From Metridium senile (lineage: Eukaryota > Cnidaria > Anthozoa > Actiniaria > Metridiidae): 64,000 nt of DNA. Positions 11,797-22,410 of this stretch are shown here, piece after piece (position 1 is the stretch's first letter; every line of letters begins with the position of its first letter). The notes beneath the pieces were generated by a model. The model searched no databases. It was not told the DNA's origin and saw only the letters and a program-made list of their open reading frames with translations. The position numbers were made by a program, and so were the translations under genes. The stretch lies in the NCBI GenBank assembly GCA_949775045.1, contig OX459106.1, forward strand, positions 4,893,384 through 4,957,383, written 5' to 3'.

Positions 11797-12370
11797 TTTA
11801 TTTAAATTTAATGTATTACAAAAACCTATAACTTTATTCAACCTTTCATTGATTATATACTTTATCCAATATTATAAAATAACTATTTGAAATCACGTAT
11901 TTTGATTGGTTGAAGCGCGTGCTTTATGAGAGCACACAGCACGCGCGTTTGCATGTTGATCAATTTGTAATTGCTAAAAGAAATAAAAACTTGCTTTGTG
12001 TGCTGTATGCAGTTATAAAGCACTTGGGGATTGTCAGAACACTCGAGAAGTGTTGAGAAGCACTCCGCTTCTCGTCGTGCTTCTCTTAACACTTCTCTCG
12101 TGTTCTGACAACCCCGCGTGCTTTATAACTGCACACAGCACGCGCACGCGTTTTCTATTCCTTCATCTAACTCTCCATATATGTATTATTGCATGCATGT
12201 TTATGTTTCTCATTCCTTTTCTTGCGCTCAGTAAAGCTAGTCTACTATTAAAAGAAATCAGTTTTTAAAGCTTGTATTATCATCGTTATCCTTAATTCTT
12301 ATTAATTTTCGTTATCGAGATCCATTTCCAAATCATTGTGAAGGTCATGAGGTACCAACTGTAAACAGTC
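11797..12370 (-). other. Gene B 3' untranslated exon and poly(A) signal
   Basis: On the minus strand an acceptor TTTCCTCAG precedes 12370, and AATAAATAA lies at 11797-11803 near the likely cleavage site. The exon start (CTGTTTACAGTTGGTACC) is shared by genes B and C and recognisable in D and E. It follows the stop codon in the preceding exon, so it is untranslated. A palindromic element (11871-12160) sits within it. Confidence 0.55.
11871..12160. mobile_element. Palindromic non-autonomous element in gene B 3' UTR region
   Basis: Terminal TATAAAATAACTATTTGAAA, ATTGGTTGAAGCGCGTGCTT and an internal hairpin with arms GTTATAAAGCACTTGGGG / CCCGCGTGCTTTATAAC. About 90% like 169-468. The terminal module and the hairpin arm both contain GTGCTTTAT and CACACAGCACGCG. 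Confidence 0.75.
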
Positions 12371-13380
12371 CTGAGGAAAAAAAATATATATACATATGAA
12401 TATAAAACTATACCGATGTTTCATTTGTAAAACGTAATAAAGCTAAAGTATGACAAATACCAAAACCTAGTTCTATACCTAGACCATGAAATTTGACTTA
12501 CCTATTGTGGTGTTTATGCATTGCCACAGTAAGGTAAGTTGCAAATATTTGGATTTTTGAGGTAAAAGACAAAGAATCCTCCACAGTTGGTGATTTTGAT
12601 TTGGGTCTTGTTCCAACAGCATTTGTTGACCCAGTTAAAGCACACTTGTCTGTCAACGGTCTGTCCTATAACAGCTGGGTAGTTACCATTAACCCATCCT
12701 GTAGCGTGAGTACCACAACGGTTTTTAGGCACGCATCTATAAAGCATAAAAAAATAAAATAGGCTAAATAAACATGTAAATTAAACAGACAAGAAAAAAT
12801 GAATCATTGAGAAGTAAAAAAAAAGATTGTCTAATGCCATTAAAGTATTAGGATTGGCTAAAGTGCATGTCATGCGAAAAAATATAGACAAATTATGTTG
12901 ATACATTGTAATCACTATCCAGAATCTGATTGGATAAGAGCATGTAAATTATCTTCCAAATCAGACCATAGTAAGTAAATAAATAAAAATTAGATGGCTA
13001 GCCAATCAGTTTTCGCTAATCTATAGGCTGCACCTGCAATGCATTATTCGCCAAAATATTAATCTATTGTTCCCTTTCGTTATTTTCTAGTTAAAAAAAT
13101 GCGTTCAACATCAAAGAACTTTCGTTAGTTAATTTTCTCTAAAACAATGTATAACAAAACAATTATTGAATTCGGTTTTGTGATATCAGAATAATAAAGA
13201 CAAATTCTCAAATGCTCAGTCAGTGTCTAAAACCGGACTTGAACTGCACCGACCTCTGTTCTTCTTGTGACAGTACAGGAGTACAGTGATAATTGGTGTG
13301 GAAAGACAGCTACTATCAATAACATAAAAAACAACTGCAGATTGGGTGCGATGAAAATGATGACACTGATGATTAAATTG

Positions 13381-14423
13381 TCACGCTTGGCATAAATGAC
13401 CTCAAAATCGCTCATTAGGGCGTATTTTAAAAATTTGAAGTTGGACTTTCATCAAACTTGGCAGGAATATAGGGATTAATAATACAAACTCAATTTTATA
13501 ATTTTTAGCGTTATTGCTATGATAATGACGTCATAATGACGTCAAAACTTCGTTTTCCAATGGTATTTGATATAATTTCAAATTGATTCAAACGTCGTAA
13601 GACTGCACTGTATAACAGTTCTTGATATAGCTAACATGAATTCGAAAACCGTTTTTCGATTGGACAATTCAGTCAAAAGTAATCAAATTCTTAAATTTCC
13701 TTATTTTCCCGCGATTTTTTGGCGGGAAACTTTCTTTAAAAAGCTTTGGCAAAAATATCGCTTGGTACACTTTTTCGAGATCTTATCAATGTTGCATGAA
13801 AATTCGTACATAAACTACACCAGTGTTGATCTAAAACTTGTTGATTTTTGTTTTTTAAATTTTCAATCCTAGACGTAGATATTAAGGCGAGAAAAATTGC
13901 ATACGTCAATATGACGTCACACAAGTTCTAAAATGCTTATATAAGCCTACCAAATAAAAATTTTGAAACTTTTTTTAAATAACAACTCTTGTTTATTGCT
14001 CTTCGAAAATTTCCATTGAGTGGATGCGTCTTTTTACCATTTTTAAGATGATATTATAATTCAATATGACGTCACATATTATGACGTCACAAAAAAGGTA
14101 TAATCCTTTATAACTCTAGTTAGAAACGTCATTGCGAGTTCCAATTAACGGCTAAATATTTCTCTCACTATACCTATTCAGATCAACAAGAATTATCCGT
14201 AATTCGATAAAGAATAAGAAATAACCATAAAAGGAAATGTAATATGTGACGTCATAGAAACGTCAGAGTATCATTAAAATATAACATTTTATAAATTGTC
14301 ATATCTGTAATGTGCTGTGAAAATTATAGTTTGTTTGGACTTCAAATCATAAAGTTAATAGGATTTCCAAGTTTTAAGGACGTTTCTGATGAGCGATTTT
14401 GAGGTCATTTATGCCAAGCGTGA
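13381..14423. mobile_element. TIR element rich in TGACGTCA palindromes
   Basis: Perfect 35 bp TIRs at 13381-13415 and 14389-14423, beginning TCACGCTTGGCATAAATGAC. The interior holds at least six GACGTCA sites (for example near 13526, 13535, 13908, 14068, 14084, 14247). No transposase frame. It occupies the place where gene B's missing D8C exon would be expected. Confidence 0.8.
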
Positions 14424-14713
14424 AAATGTTAGTAGAATCGAGCTTTCATTTGTAGTTTCATGTTTAGTCAACGGTTTAGTCCAATTTTTAAGTCATTTTT
14501 AGGATAACAAGAAAATTGAGCCTTAACTTCAGGTCACGTGACCCCTATAATTATCCCTACAAACGACGATTTTCAGTACAACACCTTAGACTATCAAAAA
14601 ACGTAATATTATATTTAAAAATACCAAATTAAGACCAGCTTTCATTCAGTTTTTATGATTCAGCCTCGTTTTCATGCAAGATTAGAGTGGGTAGTTTTAA
14701 AACGCCCCGTAAC

Positions 14714-14715
<2 letters not shown>

Positions 14716-14750
<35 letters not shown>
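14716..14750. repeat. Poly(C) tract
   Basis: About 34 consecutive C, flanked by AACA and TGCACG. Similar tracts lie near 57787-57817 and 57881-57910, and a G run at 28658-28681. Confidence 0.9.
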
Positions 14751-15253
14751 TGCACGACTTACAGAAGTGCCGACAACATTTAAAATGCGTTTAATCTTCA
14801 CGAAAATCCCACGGCACTTCTTTCGGCGACATCTGCTCCCGGACTATAGTGTAAATGTTACTGTAATTCTCTATTAAAGTTTGCTATATATCAGTTTTGT
14901 CTTCCAAATTTAATTAATGTCGCATCTCACCTGTACTGTTCCGAATCCACAGTGGTTACAGGTTTTTCTACAATAGACGCGACCAATGTTCTTATTACAT
15001 GCCTTGTATGTGTTTTTCACTTTACGACAGCACAAAGACGACAGCTTGTCAATACACGCTAGAGAAACAAACAAACAAACAAACAAAATTGAATTTATTT
15101 TAAATCAATAAAATTCAATGGTGCTGTGAAATAAATAATATCATGATCACCTCGGTATCCATTATTTCCACAGGGATGTTGAATGTCTAAGACCCCTCTG
15201 GATGAATAGTCATGAAGGATATTATGTACTATTTAATAAACGAGCAGCAGTGT

Positions 15254-15307
15254 TTTATCAGGTATAAAATCCCGAGGGCGAAGCCCTCGGGATTTTATAC
15301 CTGATAA
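15254..15307. repeat. Perfect palindrome with GAA loop
   Basis: Arms TTTATCAGGTATAAAATCCC and its inverse, then GAGGGC-GAA-GCCCTC at the centre. Preceded by TTTAATAAACGAGCAGCAGTG, nearly the same as the start of the hairpin region at 700. Confidence 0.85.
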
Positions 15308-15507
15308 ATATGGAATGACTTAACAAACTCATTAATAATTCATGACCATTTTGTCCAATATCGATAAAACAAAAGAAAACGGAAGGTAGTTTGTATTTGG
15401 GAATTGACCTACAGTAATAATAGAAGAATTAAAATCAGCAATTCAAATGTGACAGTGTCAATATTTTATTCGCATGTATAAGTCTTCATTCGGAACTTTG
15501 CTTTTGC

Positions 15508-16110
15508 ATGAATAACAACAGGCCTCCAAAGACGCAATTTAGGCCACCAAAGTCTAAGGAAGAAGAAAAAAAAAACACAATGGAAGAGTGTATCCCAAAG
15601 TCTACACGTTGCTCTACGAAGTGGTCATTCAAAGTCTTTTCCGAATGGCAAATCAATAGAGTCAACAAAGATCCTTCCAAAGAGCAGCGTTCGTTTGAAA
15701 TTGACATTGGAAAAGTACTGTCATTAGATACGAATATTGCCAACATGAATGCAGAAACTCTGAACTTTTGGTTGACTAAGTTTGTTCAGGAAGTGGTGAA
15801 GGTAAACGGAGAGAGATATCCAGGAAGAAGTCTATACATGATTGCTGCGGGCCTTCAACGCCATCTAGCTGAAAGTGGAAATGCCATTTTATTGCTAAGT
15901 CAAAACGATAGAAGGTTAGATATAAATAAGTTTGTTTTGTACGAGTATTACTATGATTCTGGGGTTGATTGGACTAGATTCTTCGTTAGATTTAGAAATT
16001 TCAGATGAATTATTAAGTAATATGGTTTTGCCAGATTCTTGTAACTCAGCCAAAGTTGTAATGGCGGGCTCTGTTTTCAATAACTGTACATTTAATTTGA
16101 GTAAGTAAAT
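15508..16110 (+). pseudogene. Fragment of a Crypton/ZMYM-QRICH1-like gene
   Basis: An open frame (15508-16008) contains WSFKVFSEWQINR, then LNFWLTKFVQEVVKVNGERY and PGRSLYMIAAGLQRHL. This is the conserved N-terminal region of the ZMYM2/QRICH1/KIAA1958 group, whose members derive from Crypton tyrosine-recombinase transposons. After about residue 135 the domain stops and the frame shifts; a piece ending VFNNCTFNL, like the family C-terminus, follows in another frame up to about 16107. The recombinase core is missing, so this is a deleted, frameshifted copy. It lies inside gene B's large intron on the opposite strand. Confidence 0.6.
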
Positions 16111-16330
16111 AAATGTTATGATTAAAAAAAAACTGAAATACTTATAATTGGATCGTAGTTTAGGCCACACCCAGGTATTGAGGGTATTGCAGTTTCAGAC
16201 GAATACGTACGAGGCATACATAACATTGGAAAAAACACGTCACAAACACTTGTAAATCAGCTTTCTATCACTTAAGGAATATTGCCAAAATAAGAGACTG
16301 TCTAACACAAATTGATGCAGAGACCTTAGA

Positions 16331-16804
16331 GTGCATACATTCATTTCGTCCAAACTAGACTATTGTAATGCACTCTTATATGGCCTTCCACAGTGCGTCC
16401 TTGACAAACTTCAGTATGTGCAAAACTGTGCGGCACGTCTTGTGACAAGAACCAAGCGATCGGAACACATTACTCCAGTTCTACGAGAATTGCACTGGCT
16501 GCCAGTAAGGCAGAGAATTATATACAAAATATTACTCCTTACCTATAAAGCACTTAAATCTATGGCTCCAACGTACTTAACCGATTTACTACAACGCTAC
16601 ACACCACCAAGACAACTAAGATCGTCATCAAAAAATGTACTCAAAGTACCAAATAGCACCCTGAAGTCCTATGGCGAAAGAACCTTCCAAGTAGCTGCCC
16701 CTAAACTTTGGAATGAACTTCCCGAAAACGTTAAGATCAGCAATTCAATAAACGAATTTAAAACCAGCATAAAGACATTACTATTTAGAGACGCTTTTCA
16801 GTGA
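16331..16804 (+). pseudogene. Reverse transcriptase C-terminal end of a non-LTR retrotransposon
   Basis: Open frame of 157 codons with the typical C-terminal sequence of L2/CR1/Rex-group RTs: SSKLDYCNALLYGLP, NCAARLVTRTKR, ITPVLRELHWLPV, RIIYKILLLTYKAL, APTYLTDLLQRYTP, PKLWNELP and a final LLFRDAF. This is the RT thumb and tail only; the catalytic FADD box and endonuclease are absent because of 5' truncation. Homologous sequence immediately upstream continues in another frame, so the listed start (GTG) is not a real start. It is an inactive insertion in gene B's intron. Confidence 0.85.
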
Positions 16805-16933
16805 GATATATTAAGATAAATAAGTTGAAACTTAATCCTTAATCTAAATAGAACAATAACGTATATAGAACAATAGGTAACTCTTAAAATCAATTTTAAT
16901 ATACATATAAAAAGTAATTTTAATATTAATTTT

Positions 16934-19571
16934 CACGACACGAAATTTCAAATTTACGCCGCCGTAAAGCTAACGTAAAGGTAACGTAAAGCCCATCTTT
17001 ACGAAATTTTACGCTCCTTTACGAAAGTGTAAAGATCAGCTTTACGACATCTTTACACTCGAGCGTAATGCGACTTAAACGAACACTTTACGCTCAATTT
17101 AAAGGAGCGTCAAGATATCATTACGCTCGCGAAAAGCCATGTAAAGATGTCATTACGTTCTCCTTAAAACCGTGTAAAGGTGCGTAAATATATCATTACG
17201 TTCTCCTTAAAGCTGTGTAAAGGAGCGTAAAGATATCGTAACGCTTGCGTAAAGCCGTGTAAAGGTGCGTAAAGATATCATTACGTTCTCCTTAAAGCTG
17301 TGTAAAGGAGTGTAAATATATCGTTACGCAGCATGTAGAGATTTTGTCTGCGTTTGTTTTGATGCTAAAATTCCTTTTCACGTCGAATGAAAGAATTTTA
17401 TGCTGACATGGAACATTTGGTTTGCAATCTCATCTTTCACAAATATGTTCATGAACCGAATTACTGAGACATAAAATGTTGACTGCCTACTAGTGCGCTG
17501 TAGTTAATTATTTCAATCGAACAAACTCCGGATGGAAAAATATCACACGTCAAAGTCCGACCAAAGTGAAAAGAAAGACCAGAACTGCGTACTTTTAAGT
17601 AGCATGTTGGACGATAAACCAATGTGCAGGTCAAATTTTTTAGTAGAAGTTATAACCAACACCCTACTTTGTGCATTGCATTATATTAGGAGATATTAGA
17701 CGCCTTAGATCGTCAAGTAAACCGGCGTGTTGATGTCAATATCAGCAATATTGAGTGCGAACTTCTCGCAATTCATCATAGAATTTTTATATCTTAAACA
17801 TCGTGCCCCAAAAAAACGTTTAAAGAAATTGACATTTCCATGTTTACGTTTCGCAAAACTGAGCTATTTTTGTAGAAAATCTTTGTCCCTGGATATGATT
17901 TCAAGCAGTGTTTACAACATGGTTTAGGCCCTGTTTCACTGTGATAAATTTGACGAACTTCAACAACCTGTATTTTATAATCTAAAAGATTTATCTAGGA
18001 TGTAATTATATATTTCGATTTTATGGGAGCCATTAAGGTTTTTGCCCATAAAGCCAACTTTAATTCTTAATTCAAGAATAAAAAATTGTTCGCTAAAATT
18101 TGCATGTTGTTTTGAGCGAAAATATGCATAAAACCACGTACACAAAATCGCTTTGGATCACATTGCGGGACCAAAAGTTACTACCTAAAAAGCTTAGTTT
18201 TGCAAAATATAAACATGTAAAAAGCTATTTCTGAAGTAAATTCGCTGGGGCACGATGTTTAAGATATAAAAATTCTAAGATGAATTCTAAGGATTTCGCA
18301 CGCACTCGAGGTAACCAAGGCAGTTTTATTGACGATCGAGGGCGTCTAATATCTCCCAATATGATTAAATACAAACAGTATCGTGTTGATAATGACTTAT
18401 ACTGTTATGTTTACCTAATAGATTAAATTAGCGCCCAAACTTGTATTCGAAAGTTCGAAGTTCTGGTCCTTTTATCCACTTTTGTCAGACTTTGACGTGT
18501 GATATTTTTCCATCCGGAGTTTGTTCGATTGAAATAATTAACTACAACGCACTAGTAGACGGTCAACATTAGATATCTCAGTAATTCGGTTCTTGAACAT
18601 AGTTGTGCAAGATGAGATTGCAAACCAAATGTTCCATGTCAGCATAAAATTCTTTCATTCGACGTGAAAAGGAATTTTAGCATCAAAACAAACGCATGCG
18701 CAGACAAAATCTCTACATGCTTCGTTACGCTCGTGTAAAGCCATATAAAGGCGCGTAAAGATGCCGTTAAAGCTGTGTTATTAATGAGTGTTCTATCAGA
18801 TATAAAACACTAATGTTTTATGCATAGAGTGCACAACACTATCAAAGGTCTCAGTTTTAACACCTCATCATTGACCTTTACTAGGTTCTATTTTTCAATA
18901 TTATTTGCGTTCATCTGTTACTATTATTCATGATCGCTTTCGCATGTGGGAAGCAAAAATGCAAAAATGCAAAAAAAGCAAAAATGATCGTGTTACGGAA
19001 ATAATACGATCATGCGCAGCATTATTTTATAGCCAGAAAATTCCAATTTTTGACAAGAATCTTTTATAAAATAACGTTTCATAAGTGTTGGACTTTGCTA
19101 AGATGTTTAAAAAACTCGAGACCGTATGTGTTTTATCGGCTATAAAACACGTTCTCTCTTTTTCTAAACATCACTTAAACTAATAGCGTAAAGATAGCGT
19201 AAAGATAGCTTTACGCAACTACGCTAAAGCGTAAAGATATGTAATGATACCTTTTCGCTTCTTTAATCATAGCGTAAAGATAGCGTAAAGATAGCTTTAC
19301 GTTCCCTTACACTGAGTGTAAAGATGTGTAAAGATATCATTACGCTAAATTCCTTTACGCATCTTTAAGCTCCTTTAATTTTAGCGTAAAGCTTCTCTGA
19401 GATCTTTACGCTCCTTTACACTTAGCGTAAAGATGCTTAAAGATATCTTTACGCTTATCATCTTTACGCTCCTTTACGTCGCTTTAAATTTTTAGCGTAA
19501 AGATTGTCAAATATCTTTACGCTCCTTTACACTTAGCGTAAAGATGCGTAAATTTGAAATTTCGTGTCGTG
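16934..19571. mobile_element. 2.6 kb inverted-repeat element built of GCGTAAAGATAT-type subrepeats, nested in LINE tail
   Basis: Ends are inverted: CACGACACGAAATTTC at the left, its exact complement at the right (26 bp in all). TTTT lies on both sides (16930-16933, 19572-19575). About 16960-17335 and 19190-19560 are arrays of GTAAAGATATCATTACG-like units. An inner long inverted repeat pairs about 17336-17940 with 18240-18720. CAC..GTG termini and a 3-4 bp duplication fit the CMC (CACTA/Mirage/Chapaev) group. No transposase. Confidence 0.8.
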
Positions 19572-19778
19572 TTTTATATACATAGAACAATAGATAACTT
19601 AAATTTCAATTTATATACATAGAACAATAGATAACTTTTAATTTCAATTTACATACATCGAATATATATAACTTTTAATATAAATTCATATACATAAAAC
19701 AATAGATTACTTTAAATATCATTCTTTCAATTAATTGTAAAGCGCCATTGAGCTTCCGGAAATGGCGCTATAAAAATG

Positions 19779-19784
<6 letters not shown>

Positions 19785-19815
<31 letters not shown>

Positions 19816-19836
19816 ATTATTATTATTATTATTATA

Positions 19837-19901
<65 letters not shown>
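19785..19901. repeat. (ATT)n tail of the LINE
   Basis: Nearly pure ATT repeats with two ATAATT interruptions, directly after the LINE tail stem. Such simple-repeat tails are normal for L2/CR1 elements. Confidence 0.9.
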
Positions 19902-19904
<3 letters not shown>

Positions 19905-19936
19905 ATGCCTGTTATATTTTATCTTTACTAACTATG

Positions 19937-19987
19937 GACATGGAGCATTATATAATGACACATGTGTCATTATATAATGCTTCATGT
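19937..19987. repeat. Near-perfect 51 bp palindrome
   Basis: ACATGGAGCATTATATAATG and its inverse around ACACATGTGT; one mismatch. Followed at 20110-20290 by several ATTCATGAGGGACGATTAG-type repeats. Confidence 0.85.
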
Positions 19988-20835
19988 TCATTTACATTCC
20001 ATTGTTCTTCTATTCTACCCCATTATTCCCCTGGGCAGAATTCAAATCCCTCCCCGGGCTTTAAATTACAAGCGTAGATTATGCGGTATACAAGGCTATC
20101 CTCATGACCAGAGAGGAGCATCGGATTGGTCATGAATTATTAATGAGTTTGTTAAAAATATATACTAATTAAATATCCTTCATGATTATATTCATGATGG
20201 ACAATTAGTTACTAATCGTCCCTAATGACCATATTCATGAGGGACGATTAGTCTAAATATCCCTCATGAATTTAATCATGAGCAATGGTCCCTCATTATA
20301 ATAATCACCGAGACCATTCCTGGTTCACTTTGACCATGGCCAGTTTGAAATTGTTAAAAGAAAGGACCCTGTACTACACACAAATCCATACTCTAACACT
20401 TGTGGGACTCATTAAGTAGCTATGCGCATACGCTGACTAGATTGAAGTATATTATGTCATGCGTGTTTATGCAAACAAACAAACAAACTATATGCATGGT
20501 GGTATGATTAGGCATTGTCTCCTTTAACAAAGGCAACTATTCCTTAAAGTATGCCGAAAATCAATAGCTTTGTAAAAGTTTATAATTTATGCTTCTCTGA
20601 AAACTAACATATATTTCCTACCAGTAGCTCTATATTCCTCGGTAATAATAAAATTACAATCTAATAGCATGTCCCTCGGTCTGCGGCCACTAAACTTCCA
20701 TCGGCTTTCGGGGACATTTTTTTTTTGTGGTTAGAATCACTAATCCCCTTCAAGCCATGCTATTTCTTATAATAATCACTTCGACTTCGGCAAATAATTT
20801 CTAATTAGCCTTCTGATCAATGTTGGGACTTCTAA

Positions 20836-22410
20836 TTAGCCTGCATAGCTGGCCCTGGGAGATTGGGGAGAGGGGCGGAGGGATTGGGAGAGGATGGAGG
20901 GGAAGGGAGGTGAAGAAAAGGAAAGGAGGGCCTGCCCGTAAGGCCATGTATTTTACATGCTTATGGTCGCTGGCGTCCGTAAATGCTGATTGGCTAATTA
21001 TTGACAAATGATTGGCAACACTTACATATTTGGAACCTGACGGAAAACATAACTCATTCATTCAGTTTCTTTTGCTTGTTAATATTTATATAAAGTTTTG
21101 GTAATGAACGGCGAGTATTACTCAACTCTCAAGTAAGGTAAATTATTTTATAACATAGATGCATTCTAACACGCGCTATGATTTGTTAAAAAACCGTGGT
21201 TTATCAGTTTATCAGAGTATAAAGTTCGAGAGAGAAAAGCAAATAAAAACGGGACATTTTTGAGACGAAAACATCGTTTTAATTCATGAGTTTGCTATAG
21301 TATTCTTACACAAATAATGATTTCAAGTAAATATGATTTCTAGAAAATTCAGAAACTCACATGAACTTCAAATAATAGACAAAAATATCTAAACTTTTCG
21401 AGATTCGCTTTCAAATGCTCCGTTATGACTGACAAATTAAAAATGTTAATTTTTCAAATAAGAACGGCAAATCAAAAAACAGTTCATAGAAAATACATTT
21501 TCGAATTGATTATTTTTGATAAATGTCGTTTTGTGGCTAAATTGTTTTCATTTTGTCGTAAAATAACTTCATAATGAATCTTACCGTAAATCTTCGCTAG
21601 TAGCGGCATCGTGGTTGCCTCATTTCATGTCTAAGGCTCAGTTGTGGTTAAATATACTCTGATAACTGCACTCTGGACAGTTGAAAACACTCGAAAATGA
21701 TCACACTTTCTCGTGTTTTCAACTGTCCATCGTGCAGTTATCACAGTATATTTAACCACGGCTGAGCCTTAGTTATTTGGTAATTGCCTGACGACAGCCG
21801 ATCTATCCGATAAAGCGGATATGCTGTTATAATAGTAGGTCCAGCGAGATTTTTCGACGAGCTGAAACTCTCTCAATGTTCCTCAATCTAAGTTACATTT
21901 ATTTCCACACTTTGTTCCAAGTTAGAGTGGAATATTAGTTATTTTGAAGATGAAAAATCGGACTTATCGGCTTTCTTTGTGAATTATTCCAACTGGTTTT
22001 ATTGTTGTCTCACATGCAGCCGTTGATTATGCCATGAAGGTTCGAATTACAACCGTCTCTGTGTTCGATAAATTGCTCGTAAAACCTGACTTTACTTTTA
22101 CTTGAAATAAAACAATTATGCCATGTCGTTCTTTGGATGTTAAATTTTCTATGAGGGTAATTTTTTTCACAAGAAATGGCGTATTCAAAGTTAAAATACC
22201 AACTTACAGACAAGGCCAGTTAGTATCAAGCTGAAAAGTTCTGGTAAGCCCTTACTTCCGGTTCGTTATTTTTAACGTGGGCGGTTAACTAAATAAGACA
22301 GCCTTGAGGGCAGGCTCTCCCTTCCTTCTCCCCCCCCCCTCTCCCCTCTCCCTTCCCCTTCCTCCTTCCGCCTTCCCCTTTCCCCCAGAGAGCCAGGCTA
22401 CGCAGGCTAA
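20836..22410. mobile_element. Possible 1.6 kb element with TTAGCCTGC..GCAGGCTAA ends
   Basis: The left end TTAGCCTGCATAGCTGGCCC with a G/A-rich stretch ending GGGCCTGCCC is mirrored at the right by GGGCAGGCTCTC, a C/T-rich stretch and CCAGGCTACGCAGGCTAA. A compact complete relative is at 34268-34400. The two ends could also belong to separate insertions. Confidence 0.5.
21140..21790. mobile_element. Palindromic element with matched terminal and hairpin words
   Basis: Terminal part near 21150 has ACACGCGCTATGATTTG, CCGTGGTTTATCAG and TATCAGAGTATAAAG. The hairpin at 21640-21785 has arms GGTTAAATATACTCTGATAA and TTATCACAGTATATTTAACC with an inner ACAGTTGAAAACACTCG / CGTGTTTTCAACTGT. No coding content. 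Confidence 0.55.

Larger units (their letters stand above)
16200..19901 (+). mobile_element. 5'-truncated L2/CR1-type LINE, with a nested element
   Basis: The 3' end of a reverse-transcriptase gene (ORF to 16803), then a 3' UTR with repeated ATAGAACAATAGATAACT units, a stem-loop-like tail GTAAAGCGCCATTGAGC..GGAAATGGCGCTATA, and an (ATT)n end. The 3' UTR is split by the 16934-19571 inverted-repeat element. Upstream sequence from about 16200 carries further RT in a shifted frame (AFYHLRNIAKI), so the copy is dead on arrival plus a frameshift near 16325. Confidence 0.8.

Noticed and set aside
12290..12370. C-terminal extension of the D8C proteins (CLQLVPHD...) from the last exon
   Set aside because: TAA after CGNA/CGKA in genes B-E puts the last exon in the 3' UTR; similarity between copies is from duplication.
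13636..13924. Short ORFs within 13381-14423
   Set aside because: Inside a TIR element, no domain, no conservation evidence.
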